Assembly (NCBI GenBank): GCA_963817885.1
Contig: CAWFQE010000002.1
Coordinates: 434,001 to 498,000 of the forward strand
Source of the DNA: CAVOHU01 sp963817885
Lineage (GTDB): Bacteria > Acidobacteriota > Vicinamibacteria > Vicinamibacterales > JAKQTR01
DNA: 64,000 nucleotides
Reading direction: 5' to 3'
Part shown: piece after piece, positions 26,212-34,692 of the stretch
Position numbering within the stretch: position 1 is the stretch's first letter
Layout of the letters: each line of letters opens with the position of its first letter
The notes under the pieces: model-generated
Told to the model about the DNA's origin: nothing
What the model saw: only the letters and a program-made list of their open reading frames with translations
The model's database searches: none
Program-made: the position numbers and the translations under genes

Positions 26212-27099
26212 ATGACCTCAACCACGATCACGCGCAAGGGCATCATCCTGGCCGGCGGGGCCGGCACCCGCCTGCATCCGGTCACGCTGGCGGTGTCGAA
26301 GCAGCTGCTGCCGGTCTACGACAAGCCGATGATCTACTACCCGCTCAGCACGCTGATGCTGGCGGGCATCCGCGAGATCCTGGTCATCTCGACCCCGCAG
26401 GACACGCCGCGCTTCGAGCAACTGCTCGGAGACGGCTCGCGGTGGGGCGTGTCGCTCCAGTACGCGGTGCAGCCCTCGCCCGACGGCCTGGCCCAGGCCT
26501 TCATCATCGGCCGATCCTTCATCGGCGGGGCCGCTTCGGCGCTCGTGCTCGGCGACAACATCTTCTACGGCGCCAGCCTGCCGGAACGCCTGGAGCAGGC
26601 GTCCTCGCGCGCCTCCGGTGCGACGGTGTTCGCCTACCACGTCGAGGATCCGGGCCGGTACGGCGTGGTGGCCTTCGGCCGGGACGGGAAGGCCACCTCC
26701 ATCGAGGAGAAGCCCAGAGAGCCCAGGTCGGCCTTTGCGGTGACCGGCCTGTACTTCTACGACACGGAGGTCGTGGACCGCGCCCTGTCGCTGCGGCCGT
26801 CCGCGCGAGGCGAACTGGAAATCACCGACCTGAACCGGCAGTACCTGGATCGCGGAACCCTCGCGGTCGAGATCCTCGGGCGCGGTGTGGCGTGGCTCGA
26901 CACGGGAACTCACGAGTCCCTGCTCGAGGCCAGCCAGTTCATCCAGACCATCGAGCGGCGGCAGGGGCTGAAGATCGCGTGCCTCGAGGAGATTGCCTAC
27001 CGGCTCGGCTATATCGACGCGGATCACGTGGCCCGGCTTGCCGCCGGGCTGGGCAACAGCGAGTACGGCCGATACCTGACGCGAATGCTCTCCGAATGA
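26212..27099 (+). CDS. rmlA: Glucose-1-phosphate thymidylyltransferase
   Basis: A 295-residue nucleotidyltransferase making dTDP-glucose from glucose-1-phosphate and dTTP. GGAGTRLHPVTLAVSKQLLP is the signature motif; PVYDKPMIYYPLSTLMLAGI, GDNIFYG and EEKPREPRSAFAVTGLYFYD are the sugar and nucleotide sites of RmlA. First gene of a four-gene sugar-nucleotide run. Confidence 0.96.
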   Translation: MTSTTITRKGIILAGGAGTRLHPVTLAVSKQLLPVYDKPMIYYPLSTLMLAGIREILVISTPQDTPRFEQLLGDGSRWGVSLQYAVQPSPDGLAQAFIIGRSFIGGAASALVLGDNIFYGASLPERLEQASSRASGATVFAYHVEDPGRYGVVAFGRDGKATSIEEKPREPRSAFAVTGLYFYDTEVVDRALSLRPSARGELEITDLNRQYLDRGTLAVEILGRGVAWLDTGTHESLLEASQFIQTIERRQGLKIACLEEIAYRLGYIDADHVARLAAGLGNSEYGRYLTRMLSE

Positions 27100-27126
27100 C
27101 CATCGAGCGCGAGGAGCAGAGACACC

Positions 27127-27624
27127 GTGGCTGAACCGACCAAGTACGGCACGTCCGGCACGAAGGCGCCGCTCATCGCGGGCGTCCACGTCAAACCGCT
27201 CCGGCTCCTGGCCGACGACCGCGGCTACCTGATGGAGATGCTGCGCGCCGACGACGGGTTCTTCACGAAGTTCGGCCAGGTCTACGTCTCGGCGACCTAC
27301 CCGGGCGTGGTGAAGGCGTGGCACTACCACAAGGTGCAGACCGACCATTTCGTCTGCGTCGCCGGGATGGTGAAGCTGGTGCTCCTCGACACGCGCGCCG
27401 ACTCGCCGACGCGCGACGTGGTCAACGAGTTCTTCCTCGGCGACCTGAACCGGGCCCTGGTTCAGGTCCCGAACCTGGTCTACCACGGCTGGAAGTGCAT
27501 CAGCCCGGAGGCCGCGCTGGTGGTGAACGTGCCCTCCGAGGTGTATCGCTACGACGATCCGGACGAGTTCCGCGTCCCGGCTCACGGCGTCCTGCCCTAC
27601 GACTGGAGCCGCCAGGATGGTTGA
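27127..27624 (+). CDS. rmlC: dTDP-4-dehydrorhamnose 3,5-epimerase family cupin
   Basis: A 165-residue RmlC-family cupin starting with GTG at 27127 after GAGGAG. Motifs include RLLADDRGYLMEMLR and VVKAWHYHKVQTDHFVCVAG. In classical RmlC the active His lies in G-L-RG-L-HYQ; here the stretch is VVKAWHYHKVQ, a divergent subgroup, so exact product stereochemistry is uncertain. It overlaps rmlB by eight bases. Confidence 0.85.
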   Translation: MAEPTKYGTSGTKAPLIAGVHVKPLRLLADDRGYLMEMLRADDGFFTKFGQVYVSATYPGVVKAWHYHKVQTDHFVCVAGMVKLVLLDTRADSPTRDVVNEFFLGDLNRALVQVPNLVYHGWKCISPEAALVVNVPSEVYRYDDPDEFRVPAHGVLPYDWSRQDG

Positions 27625-28636
27625 GGTACTGGTCACGGGCGGGGCGGGGTTCATCGGCAGCAACTTCGTGCGCCACTCGCTCAGCGCGCACGAGGACTGG
27701 CGCGTCACGACGCTCGACAAGCTCACCTACGCCGGCCGCCTCGAGAACCTGCACGACGTGATGGAGCACCCGCGCCATCGCTTCGTGAAAGGCGACATCG
27801 CCGACGCACCGGTCGCCGCCCCGCTGGTGCAGGCGGCCAACATCGTCGTGCATTTCGCCGCGGAAACCCACGTCGACCGATCGATCCAGAGCGCCGGCGA
27901 GTTCATCCGGACCGACGTGCTCGGGACCTTCGTGCTGCTCGAAGCCGCGCGCACCGCCCCCGGCCTGAAGCGGTTCATCCAGATCTCCACCGACGAGGTG
28001 TATGGCAGCGTATCGGCCGGTGCGTCGAAGGAGACCGACGAACTGAAGCCGCGGAACCCGTATTCGGCGAGCAAGGCGGGCGCCGACCGGCTGGCCTACA
28101 GCTACTGGGCCACCTACGAGATCCCGGTCATCGTGACGCGGGCATCGAACAACTACGGGCCGTACCAGTTTCCGGAAAAAGTCATCCCGCTGTTCATCAC
28201 CAATGCGCTCGACCATACCGGGGTGCCGCTCTACGGCGACGGCCTGAACGTCCGGGACTGGCTCCATGTCGAAGACCATTGCCGCGCAATCGACGTGGTG
28301 ATTCGGCAAGGCACGCCAGGCGAGGTCTACAACGTCGGGGGCGGCAACGAGGTTCCGAACCTCGAGCTGACACGGCGCATTCTGGGGCTGCTCAACCGGC
28401 CCGAGACGCTCATCACGCCGGTTCCCGATCGGCCGGGCCACGACCGTCGATACGCGCTCGACACCGCCAAGCTGCGCTCGCTCGGCTGGGCGCCGCGGGT
28501 GCCCTTCGAGGACGGGCTTCGATCGACGGTGGAGTGGTACGCAGCCAATGAGTGGTGGTGGCGGCCCATCAAGCAGGACGATCCGGCGTTCCGCGCCTAC
28601 TACCAGTCACAATACGGCGGGAAGCCCGCCCGGTAA
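27617..28636 (+). CDS. rmlB: dTDP-glucose 4,6-dehydratase
   Basis: A 339-residue extended short-chain dehydrogenase. It has TGGAGFIGSN (NAD site), FAAETHVDRSI, STDEVYG and YSASKAGAD (catalytic Tyr and Lys), then NNYGPYQFPEKVIPLFI. It converts dTDP-glucose to dTDP-4-keto-6-deoxyglucose, the branch point for rhamnose and other 6-deoxy sugars. Overlaps rmlC by eight bases, so it is in the same operon. Confidence 0.96.
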   Translation: MVEVLVTGGAGFIGSNFVRHSLSAHEDWRVTTLDKLTYAGRLENLHDVMEHPRHRFVKGDIADAPVAAPLVQAANIVVHFAAETHVDRSIQSAGEFIRTDVLGTFVLLEAARTAPGLKRFIQISTDEVYGSVSAGASKETDELKPRNPYSASKAGADRLAYSYWATYEIPVIVTRASNNYGPYQFPEKVIPLFITNALDHTGVPLYGDGLNVRDWLHVEDHCRAIDVVIRQGTPGEVYNVGGGNEVPNLELTRRILGLLNRPETLITPVPDRPGHDRRYALDTAKLRSLGWAPRVPFEDGLRSTVEWYAANEWWWRPIKQDDPAFRAYYQSQYGGKPAR

Positions 28637-28649
28637 TTCATCACACCCG

Positions 28650-29618
28650 ATGGTCGACTCAACATCTCGCTCGGGCAGGCCCACCGTGCTCGTCACAGGC
28701 GCCGCCGGCTTCGCCGGAAGCCACCTGCTGGATCTGCTGCTCCAGGACGCCGCGCGGATCGTCGCGTGGCGCCGGCCAGGCATCGGGGCCGAGGTCCAGG
28801 CCGCGTACCCGTCGGTCGAATGGCTGGAGGTCGAGCTGCTCGAACGGAACACCGTGCACGCCCGGATCGCCGATCTCTCGCCCGACGTGGTGTATCACCT
28901 GGCTGGCGCCCCGCACGTCGGCCAGTCGTGGGACCGCTCGGCGGAGACGCTGGCCATCAACGTGCTGGCCACCACTCACCTGCTCGAGGCCCTGCGCCTC
29001 GCCGGACTGCACAGTCGCATGGTGATTCCGAGCAGTGCCTACGTCTACCGCGCATCCGATCGCGCCCTGCGCGAGGAGGACGGGCTCGAGTCCTCCAGTC
29101 CCTACGCGTTCAGCAAGATTGGCACCGAGCTGGCGGCGGCACGTGCGGCGCGATACGACGGCATCGAGGTCGTCGTCTCGCGATCGTTCAATCACATCGG
29201 GCCGCGGCAGGACCCGGCGTTCTTCTCGTCGAGTGTGGCGCGCCAGATTGCCCTGATCGAGGCCGGAACCATCCCTCCCGAGATCGTCGTCGGCAATCTC
29301 GAGGCCCGGCGGGACCTCACCGACGTGCGCGACACGGTCCGCGCCTACAGGGACCTGGCGCGCCGAGGCCGGCCCGGAGCCATTTACAACGTCTGCTCGG
29401 GCAGCGCCTACCGGATGCGCGACCTGCTGGACCTGATGCTCGCGCACGCGCGCCGGCCGATCTCGGTCCGCACCGACCCGGCGCGATTCCGTCCGCACGA
29501 TACGCCGATGCTCCTCGGCGACCCGGCGCGGATCAGGGCCGAGGTCGGCTGGGCCCCGGTGATCTCCATGCAGCAGACGCTCCTGGACCTGATCGACTAC
29601 TGGCGCCAGAGCGTATAG
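28650..29618 (+). CDS. NAD-dependent epimerase/dehydratase, GDP-4-keto-6-deoxymannose reductase (Rmd)-like
   Basis: A 322-residue extended SDR starting at ATG 28650, 13 bases after rmlB. VTGAAGFAGSHLLDLLLQD is the cofactor site; SSAYVYRAS and SPYAFSKIGTE carry the catalytic Ser, Tyr and Lys. SRSFNHIGPRQDPAF and NLEARRDLTDVRDTVRAY are hallmarks of the GDP-mannose dehydratase / Rmd subgroup. As no rmlD lies here, it may reduce the 4-keto sugar made by RmlB; this is inference, since Rmd normally uses GDP sugars. Confidence 0.87.
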   Translation: MVDSTSRSGRPTVLVTGAAGFAGSHLLDLLLQDAARIVAWRRPGIGAEVQAAYPSVEWLEVELLERNTVHARIADLSPDVVYHLAGAPHVGQSWDRSAETLAINVLATTHLLEALRLAGLHSRMVIPSSAYVYRASDRALREEDGLESSSPYAFSKIGTELAAARAARYDGIEVVVSRSFNHIGPRQDPAFFSSSVARQIALIEAGTIPPEIVVGNLEARRDLTDVRDTVRAYRDLARRGRPGAIYNVCSGSAYRMRDLLDLMLAHARRPISVRTDPARFRPHDTPMLLGDPARIRAEVGWAPVISMQQTLLDLIDYWRQSV

Positions 29619-29691
29619 GGAGCCGAATGTGCGTGCGGGACGAGCCGATTGAGGCAGGACGCCGGGCCGAATGGCCGCAACTGGGGCTGTG

Positions 29692-31020
29692 ATGAACGTC
29701 GAGTCCGCTCGCAAGCTGCTGCACGTCGCCATGGGCGCCTTCGCCCTGCTGCTCCGGGTGTTGACGTGGTGGGAGGCGGCGGCGCTGGCCGCGGCGGCGC
29801 TGGTCTTCAACACATTCGTGCTGCCGAGGATAGCGGGCCGCAAGATCAGCCGCCCGACCGACCTCGAGCGCGGATACCCGCTCGGGGTCCTGGTCTATCC
29901 CCTCTCGGTGCTGCTGCTGATCGTCGCCTTCCCGAGGCGGCCCGACATCGCCGCGAGCGCCTGGGGCATCCTCGCGTGCGGTGACGGAATGGCCACGCTG
30001 GTCGGGCTCAGGTTCGGGCGCCACCCGCTTCCGTGGAATCGCGAAAAGACCTGGGAGGGCTCCATCACCTTCGTGGTGGCCGGAGGCGGCGCCGCCGTGC
30101 TGCTGGCCTGGTGGACCTCGCCGGCCATCTCGCCGGTGCCGCCGGCATGGTTCATCCTGGCGGGGCCGCTTCTGGCGGCCGTCACGGCCGCCCTGGTGGA
30201 GTCGATTCCCATCCGGCTCGAGGACAACTTCTCGGTTCCGGCGATCGCCGGCGCGACCTTGTGGGGAGTGAGCCTGGTCGATCCCGGGGCGTTACTCGGA
30301 TCGTACGGCATGGTTGCAGCGCGCCTGGCGCCGGCCTTCGTCATCAACGGCGTGGCAGCGTTCGCCGGGTGGCGAATGGGAACCGTGCGCGCCTCCGGCA
30401 TGGTGACGGGATGCTGCATCGGCGTCGTGATCTACCTGTGCGCGGGGCCGATGGGATGGATGCTGCTGCTGGCGACCTTTCTCGCCGCCATCATCTCCTC
30501 GCACCTCGGGCTGCGCAAGAAGGCGCTTCTTGGCATCGCCGAGGAGCGCGGCGGCCGGAGAGGCGGCGCCAACGCCTTCGCCAATACCGGCGTGGCGGCC
30601 ATCGCCGCGCTGGTGGCCGCATCGACCCCGTATCACGACGCCGCGCTGCTGGCCCTGGTGGCGGCGCTCACCGCCGGGGGCAGCGATACGATCGCCAGCG
30701 AGATTGGCAAAGCGTGGGGCCGCAAGACGTACCTCGTGACGACGCTGTCGGAGGTGCGGCCGGGAACCTCGGGCGCGGTGTCGCTCGAGGGCACCGCTGC
30801 CGGGATCGTCGGGGCCTTTGCGCTGGCGGCGCTCGGCGTGGGGGCCGGCCTGATTCCTTCGGGCGCGATCTGGGTCGTCGTGGGCGGAGCGGTGGTGGGA
30901 TCGGCCGTCGAGAGCGCGCTTGGCGCGACGCTCGAAGCGCCCGGCATCCTCAACAACGACGTGCTCAACTTCGTCACCACGGCGGCTGCGGCCATCTTCG
31001 CCGTGTCGCTTGGCGGATAA
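29692..31020 (+). CDS. Two-domain polyprenol kinase: VTE5-like CTP kinase fused to DUF92 (VTE6-like) phosphokinase
   Basis: A 442-residue polytopic membrane protein; ATG 29692 is preferred for GGGG seven bases upstream, with ATG 29671 as alternative. The N-terminal half (to about 200) matches dolichol/phytol kinases: ACGDGMATLVGLRFG and REKTWEGSITFVVAG are the CTP motif. The C-terminal half is a DUF92 domain: RGGANAFANTGVAAIAALVA, GGSDTIASEIGKAWG, RPGTSGAVSLEGTAAG, LNNDVLNFVTT. In plants and cyanobacteria these are separate enzymes that phosphorylate phytol twice. A single chain could turn an isoprenoid alcohol into its diphosphate. A UbiA prenyltransferase gene lies convergent, 25 bases away. 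Confidence 0.83.
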   Translation: MNVESARKLLHVAMGAFALLLRVLTWWEAAALAAAALVFNTFVLPRIAGRKISRPTDLERGYPLGVLVYPLSVLLLIVAFPRRPDIAASAWGILACGDGMATLVGLRFGRHPLPWNREKTWEGSITFVVAGGGAAVLLAWWTSPAISPVPPAWFILAGPLLAAVTAALVESIPIRLEDNFSVPAIAGATLWGVSLVDPGALLGSYGMVAARLAPAFVINGVAAFAGWRMGTVRASGMVTGCCIGVVIYLCAGPMGWMLLLATFLAAIISSHLGLRKKALLGIAEERGGRRGGANAFANTGVAAIAALVAASTPYHDAALLALVAALTAGGSDTIASEIGKAWGRKTYLVTTLSEVRPGTSGAVSLEGTAAGIVGAFALAALGVGAGLIPSGAIWVVVGGAVVGSAVESALGATLEAPGILNNDVLNFVTTAAAAIFAVSLGG

Positions 31021-31045
31021 GCGGCCAGCCGCCAGCCGTTCCTGT

Positions 31046-32119
31046 TCATAGCAGGTACGCGACTGCGAACCCGACCTGTCCCACGAACATCATGCGGTAC
31101 ATATGCGCCCAGGAGACGTGGTTCTCCTCGACGGCCAGATCGTCCGGGCGCCGCAGCATCAGGTAGCACACGTACAGCCCGTAGGCGATCATCACGACGC
31201 CGAGCGCCTGAAGCAGCCAGAAGTTCCCGGTCAGCACGCGCGTCCAGGCGCCGATCGGGATCATCAGGAACGGCAGCACGAACGACGGCGATATCATCCA
31301 TGCGGCGCGCCTGACGCCGAATCTGATGGGCAGGGTCCGACACCCGCCGAGCCGGTCGCCCTCCATGTCGGCGAAATCCTTCGTCGTCGTGGCCCCGAGC
31401 AGGAACAACCCGAAGATGCTGCCGATATACCAGGGCTCCCATCCCATCGCGGTCTTGACCGACGACCAGCCCGCGACCTTGAGAAGGACCCCTCGCGGGA
31501 TCGCGATTGTCACGTTTGCCCAGATTCCCAGCCGCTTCGTGCGCAGCGGCGGCGCCGAATACAGCCACGTGATGATCGCCGCCGCCAGGACTATCCAGAA
31601 GCACTCGTGGCGCCGACCGGGCGCGACGAACCAGGCCAGGACGAACGCGGTGCCGAAGGCGGCCCCGGTGAACCACCACGCGTCCGGCAGGCTCAGCCGT
31701 CCGCCCGGAAGCGGCCTGTTCGGCTTGTTGACGCGATCGATCTCGACGTCGCAGATCTGGTTCAGGCCGTTGGACGCCGCGTTGAGCACAGCGGCCATCA
31801 GCGCGCCCAGCAGCGGAGGCACCAGCGTGGCCCAGGCCCACTGTTCACGAGGGTACGCGCCGGCTGAGGTGGCCGCGCCCGACAGGAATCCGAGGGCAGG
31901 CGCCACAAGCGTGAACGGCCGCGCAAATTCCAGGTAGACGCGCCACCCGCCCGGGTTCGGCGCGGGAGAGCCGCGTCGGCGGGAATCAGCGCGCGTGACA
32001 GTCGGTTGCGGTCGCCCAGGCCATGGCAGCGATGGCGTGCCCGCCTGCAGTTGGGCCTGTAGAGATTGGCGTTCCGAGGCGCGCACGCACTGCGACAGCC
32101 CGATCAGGAAATCCGTCAC
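31046..32119 (-). CDS. UbiA family prenyltransferase
   Basis: A 357-residue protein with about eight membrane segments. Both Asp-rich motifs are present: NGLNQICDVEIDRVNKPNRP near residue 115 and TKDFADMEGDRLGG near 240. The order and sequence are closest to chlorophyll synthase and digeranylgeranylglyceryl phosphate synthase members. The first 55 residues are low in hydrophobicity and unusual; the true start could be later but no good alternative codon was found. Acceptor unknown. It is convergent with the polyprenol kinase gene, which could feed it prenyl diphosphate (inference). Confidence 0.86.
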   Translation of the reverse strand: MTDFLIGLSQCVRASERQSLQAQLQAGTPSLPWPGRPQPTVTRADSRRRGSPAPNPGGWRVYLEFARPFTLVAPALGFLSGAATSAGAYPREQWAWATLVPPLLGALMAAVLNAASNGLNQICDVEIDRVNKPNRPLPGGRLSLPDAWWFTGAAFGTAFVLAWFVAPGRRHECFWIVLAAAIITWLYSAPPLRTKRLGIWANVTIAIPRGVLLKVAGWSSVKTAMGWEPWYIGSIFGLFLLGATTTKDFADMEGDRLGGCRTLPIRFGVRRAAWMISPSFVLPFLMIPIGAWTRVLTGNFWLLQALGVVMIAYGLYVCYLMLRRPDDLAVEENHVSWAHMYRMMFVGQVGFAVAYLL

Positions 32120-32188
32120 GTCCTGCTGCGGCCGCGCGGCAGCGCGGATTGGCAGCGGCGCGCCTGGCCGCCAGCCGCCAGCCCGGCT

Positions 32189-33028
32189 TCAGCTTCTTCC
32201 CAGCAGCGCGTTGATCCTCGCTTCGGTGGGGGGGTGCGTGCTGAACACCGACAGCAGGCCGGACACGCTGAACGGCTTGATGATGAACATGTGCGCGGTG
32301 GCCGGGTTCGCCTGGAGCGGCACGCGCTTGGACATGACTTCGAGCTTCTTCAGCGCGTCGACCAGGCCGTACGGGCTGCCGACCAGCGCCGCGCCGCCCG
32401 CATCGGCCGCAAACTCCCGCGACCGGGAGATCGCCGCCTGGATGAGCATCGCGCCAAGCGGGGCCAGGATCATCGTGGCCAGCAACCCAATCGGGCCGGG
32501 GCCGTCGCGATTGTCGCGGCTGCTGCCGCCCCCGAAGAAGGCGGCCCACTGCGCCATCCGGGCGATCATCATGATCGCGGCCGCCAGCGTGGCCGCCACC
32601 GAGCTGATGAGGATGTCGCGGTGCTTCACGTGTGACAGCTCGTGCGCCAGCACGCCCTCCAGCTCGCGCTGATCGAGGATCTGCAGGATGCCCTCTGTGG
32701 CCGCCACGGCGGCATGTGACGGGTCGCGGCCTGTCGCAAACGCGTTCGGGGACGCATCGGGGATGATGTAGACGCGCGGCATCGGGAGGCCGGCGCGCTG
32801 CGCCAGCCCGGCGACGACGCCGTAAAGCGGGTGCTCGGGCCCGACTTCCTTCGCGGAGTACATCCTCAGGACGATCTTGTCGGAGAACCAGTACGACACG
32901 AAGTTCATGACGATCGCGAAGCCGAAGGCGATGACCAGCCCTCCCTGTCCGCCGAGAGCGTCGCCAATGACCAGCAACAGCCCGCTCATCAGTCCCAGAA
33001 GCAGCGTCGTTTTCAGTGTGTTTCCCAT
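32189..33028 (-). CDS. htpX: Zinc metalloprotease HtpX homologue
   Basis: A 279-residue membrane protease. Two N-terminal helices are followed by PRVYIIPDASPNAFATGRDP, the zinc motif HELSH (LEGVLAHELSHVKHRD) with a downstream Glu in SREFAADAGG, and two more helices around residues 150-200. It degrades misfolded membrane proteins. 69 bases separate it from ubiA downstream. No stress promoter was recognised upstream. Confidence 0.95.
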   Translation of the reverse strand: MGNTLKTTLLLGLMSGLLLVIGDALGGQGGLVIAFGFAIVMNFVSYWFSDKIVLRMYSAKEVGPEHPLYGVVAGLAQRAGLPMPRVYIIPDASPNAFATGRDPSHAAVAATEGILQILDQRELEGVLAHELSHVKHRDILISSVAATLAAAIMMIARMAQWAAFFGGGSSRDNRDGPGPIGLLATMILAPLGAMLIQAAISRSREFAADAGGAALVGSPYGLVDALKKLEVMSKRVPLQANPATAHMFIIKPFSVSGLLSVFSTHPPTEARINALLGRS

Positions 33029-33353
33029 GACAGCCTACTCTCGGGTTTCACACCCGATCTCGCGGCGGGATTTCGCCGTTCGATCAGGGTTGATCAATCC
33101 GGGCGTATGAAATCTCTCCTTCCAGTGTACACCAACCGATTGCAGTGGCAGGCCGGGTCGCAAACGCCTGATTCGCCACGACATGCCCGTCGCGCGCCTT
33201 GTTCCACTGGTGCAGGGCCGGAGCCCTGCCCGTCAAGTATTGGGACGCCGGGCGCGGTGGTGACGGTCCCGCGCGAATCTCCCCGGCGGGCGCGACGCGG
33301 TGTATGTGGTGTCGGAGGCGGGCCCGTTGGACTGCCGCGCGGCCGCGGGGCGA
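33029..33353. other. Intergenic stretch without a recognised gene
   Basis: About 325 bases between the divergently unrelated htpX start and the M20 peptidase stop (both minus). The only structure noted is a 6-bp hairpin, TCGGGT-TTCAC-ACCCGA at 33041-33057, directly before htpX. Remaining sequence is GC-rich and shows no protein-like frame. Confidence 0.4.
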
Positions 33354-34500
33354 TCAGCGGTCTACCGAGTCATTGAGAATCCGCTCGATCAGACCCGCGA
33401 CCAGGGCCGCCCGCCACGGCAGCTGATTCAGCACGACGTTTTCATCCAGCGAGTGGGCGCCTCCGCCCACGGCGCCCAGCCCGTCGAGTGTCGGAACGCC
33501 GAGCGCCGCCGTGAAATTCCCGTCGGACCCGCCGCCCGTGCTGCCTTCACCGAGCGTGCGGCCCATGGTGGCCGCGATGTCCCGTGCCTTTTCGTAGAGC
33601 GACACCACGGCAGGCGTTCGTTCCATCGGCGGCCGGTCAATGGCGCCGGTGATCTCGAGCGACGTGCCGGGGAGGACGGCCCTCAGCGCGTGGATGGCGG
33701 CGTCGACCCGCTCCACATCGGCGGCGAGTTCGACCCTGACGTCGATGCCGGCCCATGCATCGGCCGCGATGACATTGGTGCGTGTGCCGCCGCCGATGGT
33801 GCCGACATTGATCGTGATGCCGCGCGGGTGATCCCGGATCGCCTCCAGCGCCCGGATCTGATGGCCGAGCTCGTGGATGGCGCTGGCGCCGGGGGGCGCG
33901 TCGAGCCCCGCATGAGCCGCGACGCCCCTGACCTTCATCACGTACTCGCCGCAGCCTTTGCGGTGCGTCTTCACGGCACCGCCCGGCAATGACGGCTCCA
34001 GCACGAGCACGGCAAGGCTGCGGCGCGCCTCCTCTTCGATGATGGAGCGGGACGAATCGCTGCCGGTTTCCTCGTCGCTCGTCAGCAACATGACCACGCG
34101 GCCCGGGAGACTGAGCGCCGCGGCGCGCAGGGCCCGCGCAGCGAGCATGCCGATGGCGAGGCCGGCCTTCATGTCGTAGACGCCCGGTCCGTGCAGAATT
34201 CCGTCCGCCAGATGCAGCGGCATCAGCCGGATCTGCCCCACGTTCCACACCGTGTCGAAGTGGCAGAGGAGCAGGACCTGTGACGGCCCGTCGCCGAACT
34301 CGGCACGCAGGTGGTTGCCGGTCGTCAACTGCCTCAGCCGGCTCACGCGCGCGCCGATGGCCGACAGCCGGCGTTTCGAGATCGTCGCTGCACCGATCGA
34401 GGGCCGGCTTGTCGGTTGAGGGCGACTCGAGCCGCACCAGGGCCTCGATGGTCGCGAGCAGCCAGGCACATTCCGCTTCGCAGAAGGACAGGTAGGACAT
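33354..34500 (-). pseudogene. M20 family metallopeptidase (carboxypeptidase G2-like), frameshifted near its start
   Basis: The natural start is MSYLSFCEAECAWLLATIEA at 34500, read up to RCSDDLE. The rest of the family sequence continues in another frame from about KRRLSAIGARVSRLRQL. The break is at 34374-34376, where an AAA run (coding strand) looks one base too long. After it the protein is whole: LLLCHFDTVW (metal His/Asp), GPGVYDMKAGLA, TSDEETGSDSS (catalytic Glu), a dimerisation domain, STGGGSDGNF and GAHSLDENV. The family removes C-terminal Glu or cleaves small amide substrates. It may be a sequencing error or a recent mutation; a start downstream of the break would lose about 43 residues. 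Confidence 0.8.
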
Positions 34501-34515
34501 GGGGTGGATCATACA

Positions 34516-34664
34516 GGGGCTAGAGGCTTGGGGCTTGGCGCCGAGGGCCGGGCGCGGGCCTCAAGCCCTACGCCTCTAGCCCCTAGCCCCTAGCCTCTAG
34601 CCCCTAGCCTCTAGCCCCTAGCCCCTAGCCCCTAGCCCCTAGCCTCTAGCCCCTAGCCCCTAGC
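34516..34664. repeat. Inverted 7-bp repeat tract, 13 copies of CYCTAGC
   Basis: 34574-34664 is exactly 13 tandem heptamers, each CCCTAGC or CTCTAGC, so CTAG occurs 13 times in 91 bases. The left flank (34516-34550) reads GGGGCTAGAGGCTTGGGGC, the reverse complement type. The tract lies between the divergent M20 gene and the gene at 34693, and ends 16 bases before that gene's -10 box. Confidence 0.93.
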
Positions 34665-34680
34665 CTGTACTGTCCAAGCA

Positions 34681-34686
34681 TATAAT
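34681..34686 (+). promoter_or_regulatory. Perfect TATAAT box six bases before the start codon (leaderless gene)
   Basis: TATAAT, six bases, then ATG at 34693: transcription would begin at or next to the start codon. No -35 hexamer is seen; that position falls in the CYCTAGC repeat tract. Confidence 0.6.
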
Positions 34687-34692
34687 GCCCCT

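Noticed and set aside
34516..34664. CRISPR-like or rRNA/tRNA gene
   Set aside because: A pure heptamer tandem with no spacers and no RNA gene fold.
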